Source: Chryseobacterium sp. H1D6B
GTDB taxonomy: Bacteria; Bacteroidota; Bacteroidia; Flavobacteriales; Weeksellaceae
Assembly: GCF_029892445.1 (NCBI RefSeq)
Contig: NZ_JARXVJ010000001.1
Coordinates: 3,348,001-3,412,000 of the forward strand
Direction of reading: 5' to 3'
DNA: 64,000 bases
In this document: positions 35,185-44,086 of the stretch, piece by piece
Layout: each line of letters begins with the position of its first letter
Position numbering within the stretch: the first letter of the stretch is position 1
Translations under genes and position numbers: made by a program
Notes under the pieces: model-generated
The model's input: only the letters and a program-made list of their open reading frames with translations
Database searches by the model: none
Told to the model about the DNA's origin: nothing

Positions 35185-35273
35185 TTTTGAAATTTACGGC
35201 AATAAAGTAATTGGAAAATAAGAAATCCCATCCATCGTCAGAATTTTTCATAACTAAATTAGTATATCTATTG

Positions 35274-36050
35274 TTATCTTCTTTTAACCAAGGGATGATT
35301 TAAAGCACCAACTTCATTTCTAATCACCTCGTATCCATCTATATTTTCAAATAATTTTGAAAGTGTCGCAAAATTATATGTTCTTGTATCAAAGCTTGGA
35401 TCAATTTTTCTGATATTTCCTCCAACTTTTGAAATGTATGCAATTTCATTTTCATCAGTTGAAATGTCGAATGCTTTAGAAATTGTTTCACTATCTTTTT
35501 CAGATAATATGCTTTTCTTTTTGACTATTTGTTTAGTAATATCTTCAACCTCTTTTTGAACCTTTACTTTTTTATCTGCTTTTAATTTAATTTCTTTTGT
35601 CTCAGAAATTTTTGGAGTAATATTTTCTGTGTAAGTGAAAATATCACAAGATTGCACAAAAGACTGAGGTGTTTTTTTTTCACCAATTCCCATAACAAAT
35701 AACCCTTCTTCCCTAATTCTCTTTGCTAAACCTGTGTAATCACTATCACTTGAAACTATACAAAATCCTTCAACATTTTTACTGTGCAAAATATCCATTG
35801 CATCTATAATCAATGCTCCATCTGTTGAATTTTTTCCTGTAGTGTATGAAAATTTTTGAATTGGGTTGATTGAATGTTGGTTGATCAGATTTTTCCAGGA
35901 ATTCATTGTTTGAGATGTCCAATCTCCATAAATTCTTCTGATTGTAGCTTTCCCATACTTTGAAACTTCTTCAATTGTTTCTTTTAATAATTTAGGTTGC
36001 GCATTATCTCCATCAATCAAAATAGCTATATTAAATTTTTTTTCACTCAT
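35274..36050 (-). CDS. NYN-domain ribonuclease-like protein with OST-HTH/LOTUS domain
   Basis: The 258-residue protein has a PIN-like NYN fold at 1-140. The acidic residues are in ILIDGDNA (D13, D15), STDGALIIDAMDIL and VSSDSDYTGLAKRIRE. A charged linker spans about 145-185. An OST-HTH/LOTUS RNA-binding domain follows (GGNIRKIDPSFDTRTYNFATL, split from KLFENIDGYEVI). This NYN-LOTUS architecture (LabA/DUF88-like) is common in bacteria and probably cleaves or binds RNA. It lies 105 bp downstream of the XRE regulator, in the same direction and possibly under its control. Confidence 0.85.
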   Translation of the reverse strand: MSEKKFNIAILIDGDNAQPKLLKETIEEVSKYGKATIRRIYGDWTSQTMNSWKNLINQHSINPIQKFSYTTGKNSTDGALIIDAMDILHSKNVEGFCIVSSDSDYTGLAKRIREEGLFVMGIGEKKTPQSFVQSCDIFTYTENITPKISETKEIKLKADKKVKVQKEVEDITKQIVKKKSILSEKDSETISKAFDISTDENEIAYISKVGGNIRKIDPSFDTRTYNFATLSKLFENIDGYEVIRNEVGALNHPLVKRR

Positions 36051-36155
36051 ATATTGTTATTTAAAAGTAAATTTTTTTCAATGCTGAAGTAAAGCAAACT
36101 TATTAATCAAATATTAATTTTCTGTAAAATAATAAAATTCCAACTCTCTTCAGGA

Positions 36156-36473
36156 TTAATCTGGAATATTTATACCTTTTGCACTTTCAAATTCTTTGAA
36201 GAACTTTTCTAATGAATAACGCTCGTGTCGGAGTATATTGTAAATTGTTGACATTGGAATATTATATCCTTCTTCTAATTTTAACTTTGAGATTGTTGAT
36301 GAAGTTATGCCACACATTTTTGCATATTCATTTTGTGAAATTACTTCTCCTTGTTGGTTACGATATTCGCGTAAAAATTTGCCTTCAATAAAATTGCACA
36401 AATGCTTATTTACAAGCGAATTTTTCCTATTAATAGTGTTCTTATCTGGCATTTTTTTATAATCTTTTATCAA
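36156..36473 (-). CDS. XRE-family HTH regulator
   Basis: The 105-residue protein has a helix-turn-helix around residues 35-90 (LREYRNQQGEVISQNEYAKM, CGITSSTISKLKLEEGYNIP). It has no sensor domain. It is first in a minus-strand run of regulator, NYN and HEPN genes. An 18-bp palindrome at 36499-36516, 26 bp before its start codon, is a likely operator, giving autorepression and control of the genes that follow. Confidence 0.8.
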   Translation of the reverse strand: MIKDYKKMPDKNTINRKNSLVNKHLCNFIEGKFLREYRNQQGEVISQNEYAKMCGITSSTISKLKLEEGYNIPMSTIYNILRHERYSLEKFFKEFESAKGINIPD

Positions 36474-36498
36474 AAGAAAAGATTAAAAAGAAAAATGC

Positions 36499-36516
36499 CG
36501 TTCGCTATAGCGAACG
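36499..36516. promoter_or_regulatory. Perfect 18-bp palindrome, candidate operator of the XRE regulator
   Basis: CGTTCGCTATAGCGAACG is perfectly self-complementary. It lies 26 bp upstream of the XRE start codon on one side and 17 bp before a plus-strand TATATTTG box on the other. It could therefore control both directions. Confidence 0.6.
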
Positions 36517-36609
36517 ATTTAAAAGTTTTTATTATATTTGTAAAATAAGTTACTGAAACGTAATTTTGCGATACTTCAACGAATATTAGAAGCTATTGCT
36601 TAGAATCTT

Positions 36610-36720
36610 GTACTAGAAAACTGGTAATTTTTAAACACACAAGACGATAAGCAGGAAGCCCACGACCTAGGCGTGTGTTTCTCTCTTGTCTGTGTGTAAG
36701 GTATACCAGTACCTCTAGTA
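36610..36720 (+). ncRNA. Possible structured RNA (nested inverted repeats)
   Basis: Three 7-bp stems are nested in order: GTACTAG (36610) with CTAGTAC (right arm ends near 36721), ACTGGTA (36620) with TACCAGT (36704), and ACACACA (36635) with TGTGTGT (36691). A small inner CACG/CGTG stem follows. A plus-strand TATATTTG box lies 70 bp upstream. No family was recognised. Confidence 0.3.
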
Positions 36721-36971
36721 CGGATATTGTAGAGTTCCACGCCGTTTTATTTCCTATGCAGTCCGCTATCTCTACCATTCTCTAAGCTGCTTTTACAAAA
36801 TACAGTATCAGATTAGGACAGATACAATGGCAGCACAACCATTGCGGCTTTTATAGCTTTCACGGGACACAATTTTCATTCATAATAATTTTTGGCTTGT
36901 ATGGGCAGGAAGCTTTGTATAGAAGACTTCCAAGGCTTCCTCCTATACGGTCATTAAACCAAGTAAAAATA

Positions 36972-37526
36972 TTGAAAAATAAAAGGATAGACTTTGAAGC
37001 TCGATTTTGGTCCGGCAGCAGAAAACATTCCAGGATAAAACTTATTGAATCATTCTTCCATTTTAACGAGCTGGCCACCGCCAAACAGATGCTCAATAAC
37101 ATTATGGTCTATGCCGCGAAAAAGAAAACGGCGATCAATGAAGATTCTTCGTCGATCTTCCATTTTCATCAGGCATTGCGGTCTTTTGTGCGGGCGTCTT
37201 ATGCAATCAGGCTGAAGCAAGAGAAATGGTCAATTCCCGTACCTCCTGAGAACAATTCTCCATTGATGCAAGCCTCTCTTTCGGATGGGGAATATCTAAA
37301 TCCAACTTTGGTATTTCAAAAAGCATTTGCAGAATACAGCATCAGGGATTTTGATTACCATATAGCAATTGCAGTCTATTTCTCAATGGGGGTATTTAAA
37401 AATGCTCAGGAGGGTAACCTTATCAGGCCTTACATCCATCTCACGAAAATGCTGGATGCGGCACATCTTATCCTTGAAAGAAGAATCCAAAGAATCAATA
37501 ACCAGAAAATGGAAAATAGTACTTAG
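36972..37526 (+). CDS. Helical protein of unknown function upstream of the TlpA/SusCD block
   Basis: The frame is open from 36897, but there is no ATG near the 5' end. TTG 36972 (MKNKRIDFEARFWSGSRKHS) is a possible start giving 184 residues; TTG 36897 is the alternative. The protein is helical (FHFNELATAKQMLNNIMVYAAKK, HQALRSFVRASYAIRL...). It has no signal peptide, membrane helix or known motif. It lies about 100 bp before the TlpA-like gene and probably belongs to the same cargo block. Function unknown; it could be a regulator or a small adaptor. Confidence 0.55.
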   Translation: MKNKRIDFEARFWSGSRKHSRIKLIESFFHFNELATAKQMLNNIMVYAAKKKTAINEDSSSIFHFHQALRSFVRASYAIRLKQEKWSIPVPPENNSPLMQASLSDGEYLNPTLVFQKAFAEYSIRDFDYHIAIAVYFSMGVFKNAQEGNLIRPYIHLTKMLDAAHLILERRIQRINNQKMENST

Positions 37527-37626
37527 AAATTACCCTACTATAAGGAAAAAGCTCTTTCCCTCAGTTTGCAGACACAGGAAAGAGCATAATCAGTTATTAA
37601 CAATTATTAAAAACCTATTCAAAAGT

Positions 37627-38913
37627 ATGAAAAATATCTTTTGCAGGGGAATCCTGTCCCTTGTTTTTACTTTTCTGGGCGTCAACACAACATTTGCGCA
37701 GAAATCATCCATTAAGATCGGAGAATCTTTACCTGAAAGCTTCTGGACAACACCTTTAGAGGTAGTCAATCACTCCAAGAAAACCATCAATTTTAACATA
37801 GATAAAGACAAACTAATTCTGCTGGATTTCTGGGCTACCTGGTGCAGCGCTTGTCTGAAAAAATTTCCAGAAATGGAAGAACTGAAAAAGAAATTCAGTA
37901 ATAAAATTAACATTATAGCAGTAACTGATCAGAATAGAGCAACGATTGAAAAATTCTTTAGCTCTGCCAACGGACAGCGTTACAAAAGTGTTTTATCGGT
38001 CGTGGACGACAAAATGCTCACCCAGATGTTTCCACATACTGCAGTCCCTTTTATTGTCTGGATAAAAGACGGAAAAATCATCAATACTACAGATGGCGGA
38101 CAGGTCAACGAACAAACCATAACAGAGGTATTGAAAAATGAAACATCTTCTTTGCAGACCGTAATTCAGATCAACAGAAAACGTCCGCTGATGCTTTCTG
38201 AGAATTTTGAATTGGAAAAACTGAGCAGTATTGTTGGCTATAACCTTTTTGCTAAAGGTAGGATACGGGCAATTCCATTTGGTTCAGGTTTTCACAGGGA
38301 TGGAGAAATCGTTTACGGAAGGCAGTTTACCAACTTTTCCCTAATGAATATCTACAGAGGTATTTCATATGAATTATTCCGTCAATCCGGGGATAAATTT
38401 TCGGATAAACGTCTGATAAATCTGACAAAAAACCCCGAAGCTATTGATTTCAATACCACAACCGGTGGAAATTTTGAGAAGCTGTACAGCATAGAATACA
38501 TTGTTCCAAAAGAAGAGGCGAATAATCTGTACACCGGAATGCTGAGGTACGTCAATGAAAATTCCAATTATGTTGCTAGTGTCGAAAAGAAACCTGTTAA
38601 ATGCTTAGTTCTGAGAAGGACTTCAAGTATTGACAAGATCGCATCGAAAGGTAGCGAATCTATCGGAAATGTACTAAAAGCTCCTTATATGCTCCGAAAT
38701 GTCGGTCTTGATTATTTATTGTCCGCCTTAGAAGCTACTAATGATATTACAGTATTACCTGTAATAGATGAAACACATTATCTGGGAAAAGTCGATCTGA
38801 AATTCTCGAGTTTTCAAGATCTGAAAAGTATTCAAAAAGAACTTTCCGCATATGACCTTGAATTGGTTGAAATCGAAAAGGAAATACCGATGCTGGTAGT
38901 TAAGGACAAATAA
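37627..38913 (+). CDS. TlpA-like thioredoxin-fold protein, exported
   Basis: The 428-residue protein begins at ATG 37627 with a signal peptide (MKNIFCRGILSLVFTFLGVNTTFAQ). A TlpA/ResA-like thioredoxin domain spans about 25-180, with the redox motif WCSAC in LLDFWATWCSACLKKFPEM. The C-terminal 240 residues are a separate alpha/beta region (IEYIVPKEEANNLYTGML... LKSIQKELSAYDLELVEIEK) similar in feel to DUF3738 modules, which I cannot confirm. It acts in the periplasm, probably on disulfides. It lies 20 bp before susC. The MauE-like membrane protein encoded nearby could supply electrons. The longer frame to 37369 overlaps the previous gene and is not the start. Confidence 0.8.
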   Translation: MKNIFCRGILSLVFTFLGVNTTFAQKSSIKIGESLPESFWTTPLEVVNHSKKTINFNIDKDKLILLDFWATWCSACLKKFPEMEELKKKFSNKINIIAVTDQNRATIEKFFSSANGQRYKSVLSVVDDKMLTQMFPHTAVPFIVWIKDGKIINTTDGGQVNEQTITEVLKNETSSLQTVIQINRKRPLMLSENFELEKLSSIVGYNLFAKGRIRAIPFGSGFHRDGEIVYGRQFTNFSLMNIYRGISYELFRQSGDKFSDKRLINLTKNPEAIDFNTTTGGNFEKLYSIEYIVPKEEANNLYTGMLRYVNENSNYVASVEKKPVKCLVLRRTSSIDKIASKGSESIGNVLKAPYMLRNVGLDYLLSALEATNDITVLPVIDETHYLGKVDLKFSSFQDLKSIQKELSAYDLELVEIEKEIPMLVVKDK

Positions 38914-38933
38914 TATTAACCATTAAAATCATT

Positions 38934-41900
38934 ATGAAAAACTATATACTATTCCCTGTTATTTGTTGCAGTACACTTATGGTTGCACAGCATACGGTTA
39001 CAGGAAAAATAACAGAAAGTAATACTGGGAAACCTTTATCTGGAGTTGCCGTAATCATCCAGAACATCAATGCGGTTACCAATACGGACAAAAATGGAAT
39101 ATTCAGCCTCACCACCGGTGAATCCCGACTATCCTTACTCATTAGCAAGGCAGGTTACGAAAGTCAGTCACTGGATATTCAATTGCCATTACAAAAAGAG
39201 CTGAAAATATCTTTATATACGAAGATTACAGAAATAGAAGAAGTTTCGTTATCGACAGGTTATCAGAAAATTCCAAAAGAAAGGTCTACGGGTTCTTTCT
39301 CGTCAGTTGACAGTAAATTATTGCAACAACAGGTGACCACTAATATAATGGACAGACTTCCTGCGATAGCCAATGGTCTAACCGTCAGTAAAGGACTGAC
39401 CGAAGATGGTCAGCTGATGATAAGAGGACTAAGTACGATGCAGGGTCCTAAAAATCCGCTTATCGTTGTGGATAATTTTCCGTACGAAGGCAGTATCAGT
39501 AATATTAACCCCAACATTATTGAGAGTGTTACTATCCTGAAAGATGCAGCTGCATCGAGTATCTGGGGAGCGAGAGCAGCAAATGGTGTCATTGTGATCA
39601 CAACCAAAGCTGCTAAAACTAATCAGGCAACATCTGTGGAATTTACAGCCAATACCACTCTGAGCGCAAAGCCAGACCTCAGTTACAGCAGGCAGATTTC
39701 CAGCAGTGACTTTATCGATGTAGAAATGCAGCTTTTCAACAAAGGATATTATGACAGCGATATTAACTCTTACAGCCATCCTGCTTTAACCCCGGTTGTT
39801 ACACTTTTAAATAAGGAAAAACAAGGGCTTCTATCTCATAATGATGCGATGAATGAAATCAACAGGTTAAGGAACATTGATGTGAGAGACCAGTACAAAA
39901 AGTATATGTACCAACCAATGGAAAATAGACAATATGCACTTAATATTTTTGGAAGCACTCCAAAATTGTCCTGGACATCGTTTATTGGATATGATGATAA
40001 TACAGGGAATTTAAGTGAAAAATACCAACGGTTGAATGCCCGTTTTCAAAACATCTGGAAACCAACTGAAAAGCTGACTGTAACTACGGGAATGTACTAC
40101 ACCAATACGACAACAAAAAGTGGTAGAAGTTCCTACAACAGTATAACGATGCGTGATAATTGGAAAGTTCCCTATATGCAGTTTGCTGATGATGCCGGCA
40201 ATCCATTAGTAATGAACTATATGTTGGATCAGGATTATAAAAACAGTCTACAGGGAACAGGACTTTTGGATTGGAATTACTATCCATTGACTGATTGGAT
40301 GCATAATATCGTTCAAAATAAAACAAACGAATTTATCCTCAACGCAGGCTTGAATTATAAGATCATAAAAGGTTTGGATCTCGATATCAAGTACCAATAC
40401 CAGCATAATAATGGGGAAAGCAGCACACTCTATGATGAACAAAGCTATTACGCAAGAAACTATGTGAATAATTTTGCAAAACAGAATACGGATGGCAGTA
40501 TCAGTTTCGTTGTTCCCAAAGGAGGAATTTTTGATAAAGGAATTTCTGAAACTACGGTCAACAACCTGAGAGGACAGTTGAACTACAATAGAAATTTTGG
40601 AAAGCATTCCGTTAATGCTATTGCAGGAGGAGAAATCAGAGAAACCATTACCCGGTATGACAACAACAGGTATTACGGTTACAATACGAATACTTTGTCT
40701 ACTGCGGGTATTGACTATACGAAACAATATCTCAACTTTGTAACAGGAAGTTTAGACTTTATCGAAAGAGGAACGTCGCTTAGAGAAACCAATATCCGTT
40801 TCGTTTCCCTGTATGCCAATTTGGCATATACCTACGATAAACGCTATACACTGTCGGGAAGCGTAAGACAGGATGCGAGTAATCTATTCGGATTAAAGAC
40901 CAATCAGCAATGGAATCCCTTCTGGTCTGCCGGTCTGTCCTGGAATGTTTCGAATGAAGCTTTTTATAATTCCGATTTTCTTTCTTACCTGAAATTAAGA
41001 GGTTCTTATGGTTTTAATGGAAATATCGATCCTTCGATGGTTGCCGTGACCACCATCTTATTTGATACCGACCTTTCAGTGTACACAGGAGGCAATACAG
41101 CCAGAATTGATAAATTTTATAATCCTAACCTGCGTTGGGAGACCATCAGAATGATGAATGTAGGGTTGGATTTTGGGCTCAAAGGCAATCTCATTACGGG
41201 TTCGGTTGAATATTTTACGAAAGAAGGCAGCAATCTCTTTGGTACAGCACCATTGGATTATACAACTGGTGTTAAAAGTATGCTATGGAATGTTGCCGGA
41301 ATGAAAGGACGTGGTATGGATATCGAGCTGAAAACGAAAAATATTGATAAGACCGTAAAATGGAACAGCATCATTAATTTCAGTATCTATAATGACAAGG
41401 TCACTAACTATTATTTACCAACCACATTTGCCAATAGCTTTGTTGTCAATTCAGGTTCCATCGCTCCGATAAGCGGTATTGTAGGGCTTCCTGTATATGG
41501 TGTATTTGCCTACAAATGGGCAGGTCTCGATCCACAAACCGGAGATCCTCAAGGATATTTGGATGGAGAAGTCAGTAAAGATTACACTAAAATATTGAAT
41601 TCCGCTCAAGGAATTGAAGACTTAGAATACTTTGGATCAGCGATTCCTACAAAGTATGGTTCATTTATCAACACGATTGCCTACCAACAGTTTTCTTTGG
41701 ATGTTGGGATTACTTATAAGTTTGGGTATTGGTTTAGAAGAAGCTCTATCAACTATACCGACCTTATTGCTAGCCGTGACGGGCATAGTGATTATTCCAA
41801 AAGATGGCAGAATCCTGGTGATGAACTATGGACGAATGTTCCTTCAAACCCTTACACAACCAACTCTGCGAGAGATGCTTTTTATAATGGTTCTAGTGTT

Positions 41901-42134
41901 TTAGTTGAAAGAGGTGACCATATTCGATTGCAATATCTTACCCTCAACTACAGTTTCAGGAAAGAAAATTTAGGGAATCTGCCTATTCAGAATTTACAAC
42001 TCTTTGCATCGGCAAATAATCTGGGAATACTCTGGAAAGCCAATAAAGCAGGTGTCGACCCTGATTACAATTGGGGAACTTACTCTTTAAAACCTGTAAC
42101 AACCTACTCAATAGGACTTAGAACACAATTTTAA
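38934..42134 (+). CDS. SusC/RagA-family TonB-dependent outer-membrane transporter
   Basis: The 1066-residue protein has a signal peptide (MKNYILFPVICCSTLMVAQ). A carboxypeptidase-regulatory-like beta-sandwich follows (TGKITESNTGKPLSGVAVII). The plug domain has the SusC-type motif (GLSTMQGPKNPLIVVDNFPY, SVTILKDAAASSIWGARAAN). A large beta-barrel ends in a typical aromatic terminal strand (YSIGLRTQF). It is co-transcribed with the SusD gene 10 bp downstream. The pair imports a large nutrient across the outer membrane with TonB energy. There are no glycoside hydrolases nearby, and the TlpA neighbour suggests a peptide or redox-related ligand rather than a glycan. Confidence 0.92.
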   Translation: MKNYILFPVICCSTLMVAQHTVTGKITESNTGKPLSGVAVIIQNINAVTNTDKNGIFSLTTGESRLSLLISKAGYESQSLDIQLPLQKELKISLYTKITEIEEVSLSTGYQKIPKERSTGSFSSVDSKLLQQQVTTNIMDRLPAIANGLTVSKGLTEDGQLMIRGLSTMQGPKNPLIVVDNFPYEGSISNINPNIIESVTILKDAAASSIWGARAANGVIVITTKAAKTNQATSVEFTANTTLSAKPDLSYSRQISSSDFIDVEMQLFNKGYYDSDINSYSHPALTPVVTLLNKEKQGLLSHNDAMNEINRLRNIDVRDQYKKYMYQPMENRQYALNIFGSTPKLSWTSFIGYDDNTGNLSEKYQRLNARFQNIWKPTEKLTVTTGMYYTNTTTKSGRSSYNSITMRDNWKVPYMQFADDAGNPLVMNYMLDQDYKNSLQGTGLLDWNYYPLTDWMHNIVQNKTNEFILNAGLNYKIIKGLDLDIKYQYQHNNGESSTLYDEQSYYARNYVNNFAKQNTDGSISFVVPKGGIFDKGISETTVNNLRGQLNYNRNFGKHSVNAIAGGEIRETITRYDNNRYYGYNTNTLSTAGIDYTKQYLNFVTGSLDFIERGTSLRETNIRFVSLYANLAYTYDKRYTLSGSVRQDASNLFGLKTNQQWNPFWSAGLSWNVSNEAFYNSDFLSYLKLRGSYGFNGNIDPSMVAVTTILFDTDLSVYTGGNTARIDKFYNPNLRWETIRMMNVGLDFGLKGNLITGSVEYFTKEGSNLFGTAPLDYTTGVKSMLWNVAGMKGRGMDIELKTKNIDKTVKWNSIINFSIYNDKVTNYYLPTTFANSFVVNSGSIAPISGIVGLPVYGVFAYKWAGLDPQTGDPQGYLDGEVSKDYTKILNSAQGIEDLEYFGSAIPTKYGSFINTIAYQQFSLDVGITYKFGYWFRRSSINYTDLIASRDGHSDYSKRWQNPGDELWTNVPSNPYTTNSARDAFYNGSSVLVERGDHIRLQYLTLNYSFRKENLGNLPIQNLQLFASANNLGILWKANKAGVDPDYNWGTYSLKPVTTYSIGLRTQF

Positions 42135-42144
42135 AATCATCTTT

Positions 42145-43488
42145 ATGAAAAATATACTTTTAAATATATTCGCCTTATGGGCTTTGTGCAGCATTACAGG
42201 CTGTTCAGATTTTTTGGAGGAAAAATCGGATTCAAGATTGGCCACCCCTGTTACATTAGAAGATAATCAGGCTCTGATGGACAGAACTTTCAATACGGTA
42301 CTTTCAAACAGTATCAGCGGTCAAATATCGGCTGATGAAATTTATATTACAGATGCGGATTACGGTAATTTGACCTATGAATTTGAAAAAAGATTATACA
42401 CCTGGCAACCCGGTGAAGTGTCCAGCAGTGATGAAAATGATTGGGGAAGCTGCTACCGAAGAATTAATGTATGCAATACGGTTTTGTATAATATCGAACA
42501 TTATCAAATTGCAGGTGCAGAAAATTTAAAAGGACAGGCTTTGGCTCTAAGAGCTGCCATTTATCTGGAAGCCGCACAAATTTATTGCTTGGTATATAAT
42601 AAGAACACAGCAAATACAGATTTGGGATTACCACTGAGATTAGATCCTGATATAAATATACCTTCAAAAAGATCATCATTAAAAGAAACTTATAGTCAAA
42701 TCATTAGTGATTTAAAAGAAGCAGCGATGTTATTACCTAATACCCAAATTGCACTGATTCGACCATCAAAAGCAACGACATTGGGTTATCTTTCCAGAAC
42801 ATATCTTTTTATGGGAGATTATCAAAATGCTTTAGAATATGGAAAACAGACACTTTCTATCAATGATAATCTCTTAGATTTCAATACCTTGAATCCTGCC
42901 GATTCTTATCCGATAAAATCAATGAACACTGAAATTCTACTTCATTCTTCGATGGTATATTCACAGTTTTTGTCGAGTTCTATGGCTAAAATTCCGCAAT
43001 CATTGTATAACATTTATGACAATAATGATTTGAGAAAGAGCATTTATTTTAGATTTAATACGGCACAGCAGATATTGTTTAAGGGGAATTATTCAGGAGG
43101 TGCTACAAGAATGACCAGCTTAGCAAAAGATGAAGTTTATTTGAATGTAGCTGAAAGTTACGCTCGACTTAATGATATGCAGCTGGCAATGCAAACCTTA
43201 AATGAATTGTTGAAAACACGTTGGAAAACAGGAACGTATATTCCGATGACAGCTAATTCACAGAGTGAAACGTTGGATATTATTTTAAAAGAAAGAAGAA
43301 AGGAATTATTGTTTCGTGGCTTGCGATGGTCAGATTTAAAAAGATATAATCGTGATGGCGCAGGGATTTCTTTGCAAAGAATAGTAAACGGAACAACATA
43401 TATTTTGCCACCCAACGACCTTCGCTATGCGATAGCCATTCCCGAAGACATTATAAAAATGACGGGAATGCCTCAAAATCCGAGGTAA
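42145..43488 (+). CDS. RagB/SusD-family outer-membrane lipoprotein
   Basis: The 447-residue protein has a lipoprotein signal (ALCSITGC-SD, cysteine about 21) followed by DFLEEKSDSRLATPVT, a typical SusD start. TPR-like helices follow (LKGQALALRAAIYLEAAQIY, YLSRTYLFMGDYQNAL). The SusD C-terminal block includes ILKERRKELLFRGLRWSDLKRYN. It forms the lid of the SusC transporter encoded 10 bp upstream. Its length is somewhat short for the family. It is followed by a strong terminator facing the converging genes. Confidence 0.9.
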   Translation: MKNILLNIFALWALCSITGCSDFLEEKSDSRLATPVTLEDNQALMDRTFNTVLSNSISGQISADEIYITDADYGNLTYEFEKRLYTWQPGEVSSSDENDWGSCYRRINVCNTVLYNIEHYQIAGAENLKGQALALRAAIYLEAAQIYCLVYNKNTANTDLGLPLRLDPDINIPSKRSSLKETYSQIISDLKEAAMLLPNTQIALIRPSKATTLGYLSRTYLFMGDYQNALEYGKQTLSINDNLLDFNTLNPADSYPIKSMNTEILLHSSMVYSQFLSSSMAKIPQSLYNIYDNNDLRKSIYFRFNTAQQILFKGNYSGGATRMTSLAKDEVYLNVAESYARLNDMQLAMQTLNELLKTRWKTGTYIPMTANSQSETLDIILKERRKELLFRGLRWSDLKRYNRDGAGISLQRIVNGTTYILPPNDLRYAIAIPEDIIKMTGMPQNPR

Positions 43489-43503
43489 GTCATTAACAAA
43501 AAA

Positions 43504-43525
43504 TGGGGTGGAAATTTCCACCCCA
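43504..43525 (-). terminator. Terminator between converging genes
   Basis: TGGGGTGGAAA / TTTCCACCCCA is a perfect 22-bp palindrome. The A-run before it (T-run on the minus strand) suits termination of the minus-strand gene at 43548 and perhaps also of susD. Confidence 0.7.
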
Positions 43526-43547
43526 AATTATTAAACAAATCACACCA

Positions 43548-43877
43548 TTAAGGTTCTGGTCTATAACCTTCTGATATGGCTAAAACTTCACTGTTGGTTT
43601 TAGAACCTAAAACGGCACTCAGTGTACTTCCATCCGGAACGGTTACCTTACAAGGTCTTACCGGTTCTTCAGGTGAACAATCTGTCGGGATCGTTGATGT
43701 GCTCCAATGCGAAACATCTCGGAATGCATTGGCTGTCATATCGTTGCTGATATAGTAAAAAGTCTGTGCTACAGCCTTTTCTTTTTTCTCAGCTATTTTG
43801 AACGACATAGTGATGCCTACCATTAAAAGTGCGATAGCCAACATAAAGTGGGTTTGTAAAAACTTTAGTGTTTTCAT
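43548..43877 (-). CDS. DUF6520-like small exported protein
   Basis: The 109-residue protein begins MKTLKFLQTHFMLAIALLMV and continues GITMSFKIAEKK. This is the basic-hydrophobic leader typical of DUF6520 proteins of Bacteroidetes. The mature part has two cysteines (TDCSPEEPVRPCKVTVPDG), suggesting one disulfide, which would fit the thioredoxin-like and MauE-like neighbours. No function is known. It may be a small exported factor of the SusCD/TlpA locus. It lies downstream of the MauE gene on the same strand. Confidence 0.65.
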   Translation of the reverse strand: MKTLKFLQTHFMLAIALLMVGITMSFKIAEKKEKAVAQTFYYISNDMTANAFRDVSHWSTSTIPTDCSPEEPVRPCKVTVPDGSTLSAVLGSKTNSEVLAISEGYRPEP

Positions 43878-43988
43878 ACTATTGGTCTTTTTTTGATAAA
43901 AAAGATTCCCTTAAAAACTCAAGATTATTAAATTAAGGTTATTCTGTCTTGTAGGACAGACTTTCTGATGTACCGCTTCCGTATCCGT

Positions 43989-44080
43989 CGATCCTTCCGC
44001 TTACATTTGGTCAACACCAATGGTTTGTTGACCGCGCTTTTAGAATGTTGCAACATTCTTTTGAAAAGGGCGCACTCTTT
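43989..44080. repeat. Two strong hairpins between the MauE-like and DUF6520-like genes
   Basis: GGTCAACA / TGTTGACC (44009-44033) has a 9-nt loop. AGAATGTTGCAACATTCT (44041-44058) is a perfect 18-bp palindrome enclosed by GCGC...GCGC. They could act as terminator, attenuator or mRNA-processing structures for the minus-strand transcript. Confidence 0.45.
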
Positions 44081-44086
44081 TATTTA

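Larger units (their letters stand above)
36474..36971. other. Long intergenic region with operator, promoter and structured repeats
   Basis: About 500 bp without a convincing gene. It holds the palindrome at 36499-36516, a TATATTTG box on the plus strand at 36533-36540 and nested inverted repeats at 36610-36720. The two ORFs drawn through the repeats have no family resemblance. Confidence 0.5.

Noticed and set aside
36610..36720. Retron RNA
   Set aside because: Nested repeats alone are not enough, and no reverse transcriptase gene is nearby.
36593..36778. 61-codon minus-strand ORF in the inverted-repeat region
   Set aside because: The product is low in structure and resembles nothing; the nested inverted repeats explain the sequence better.
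37627..43488. Polysaccharide utilisation locus
   Set aside because: SusC and SusD are present, but no glycoside hydrolase, lyase or sulfatase lies in the window.
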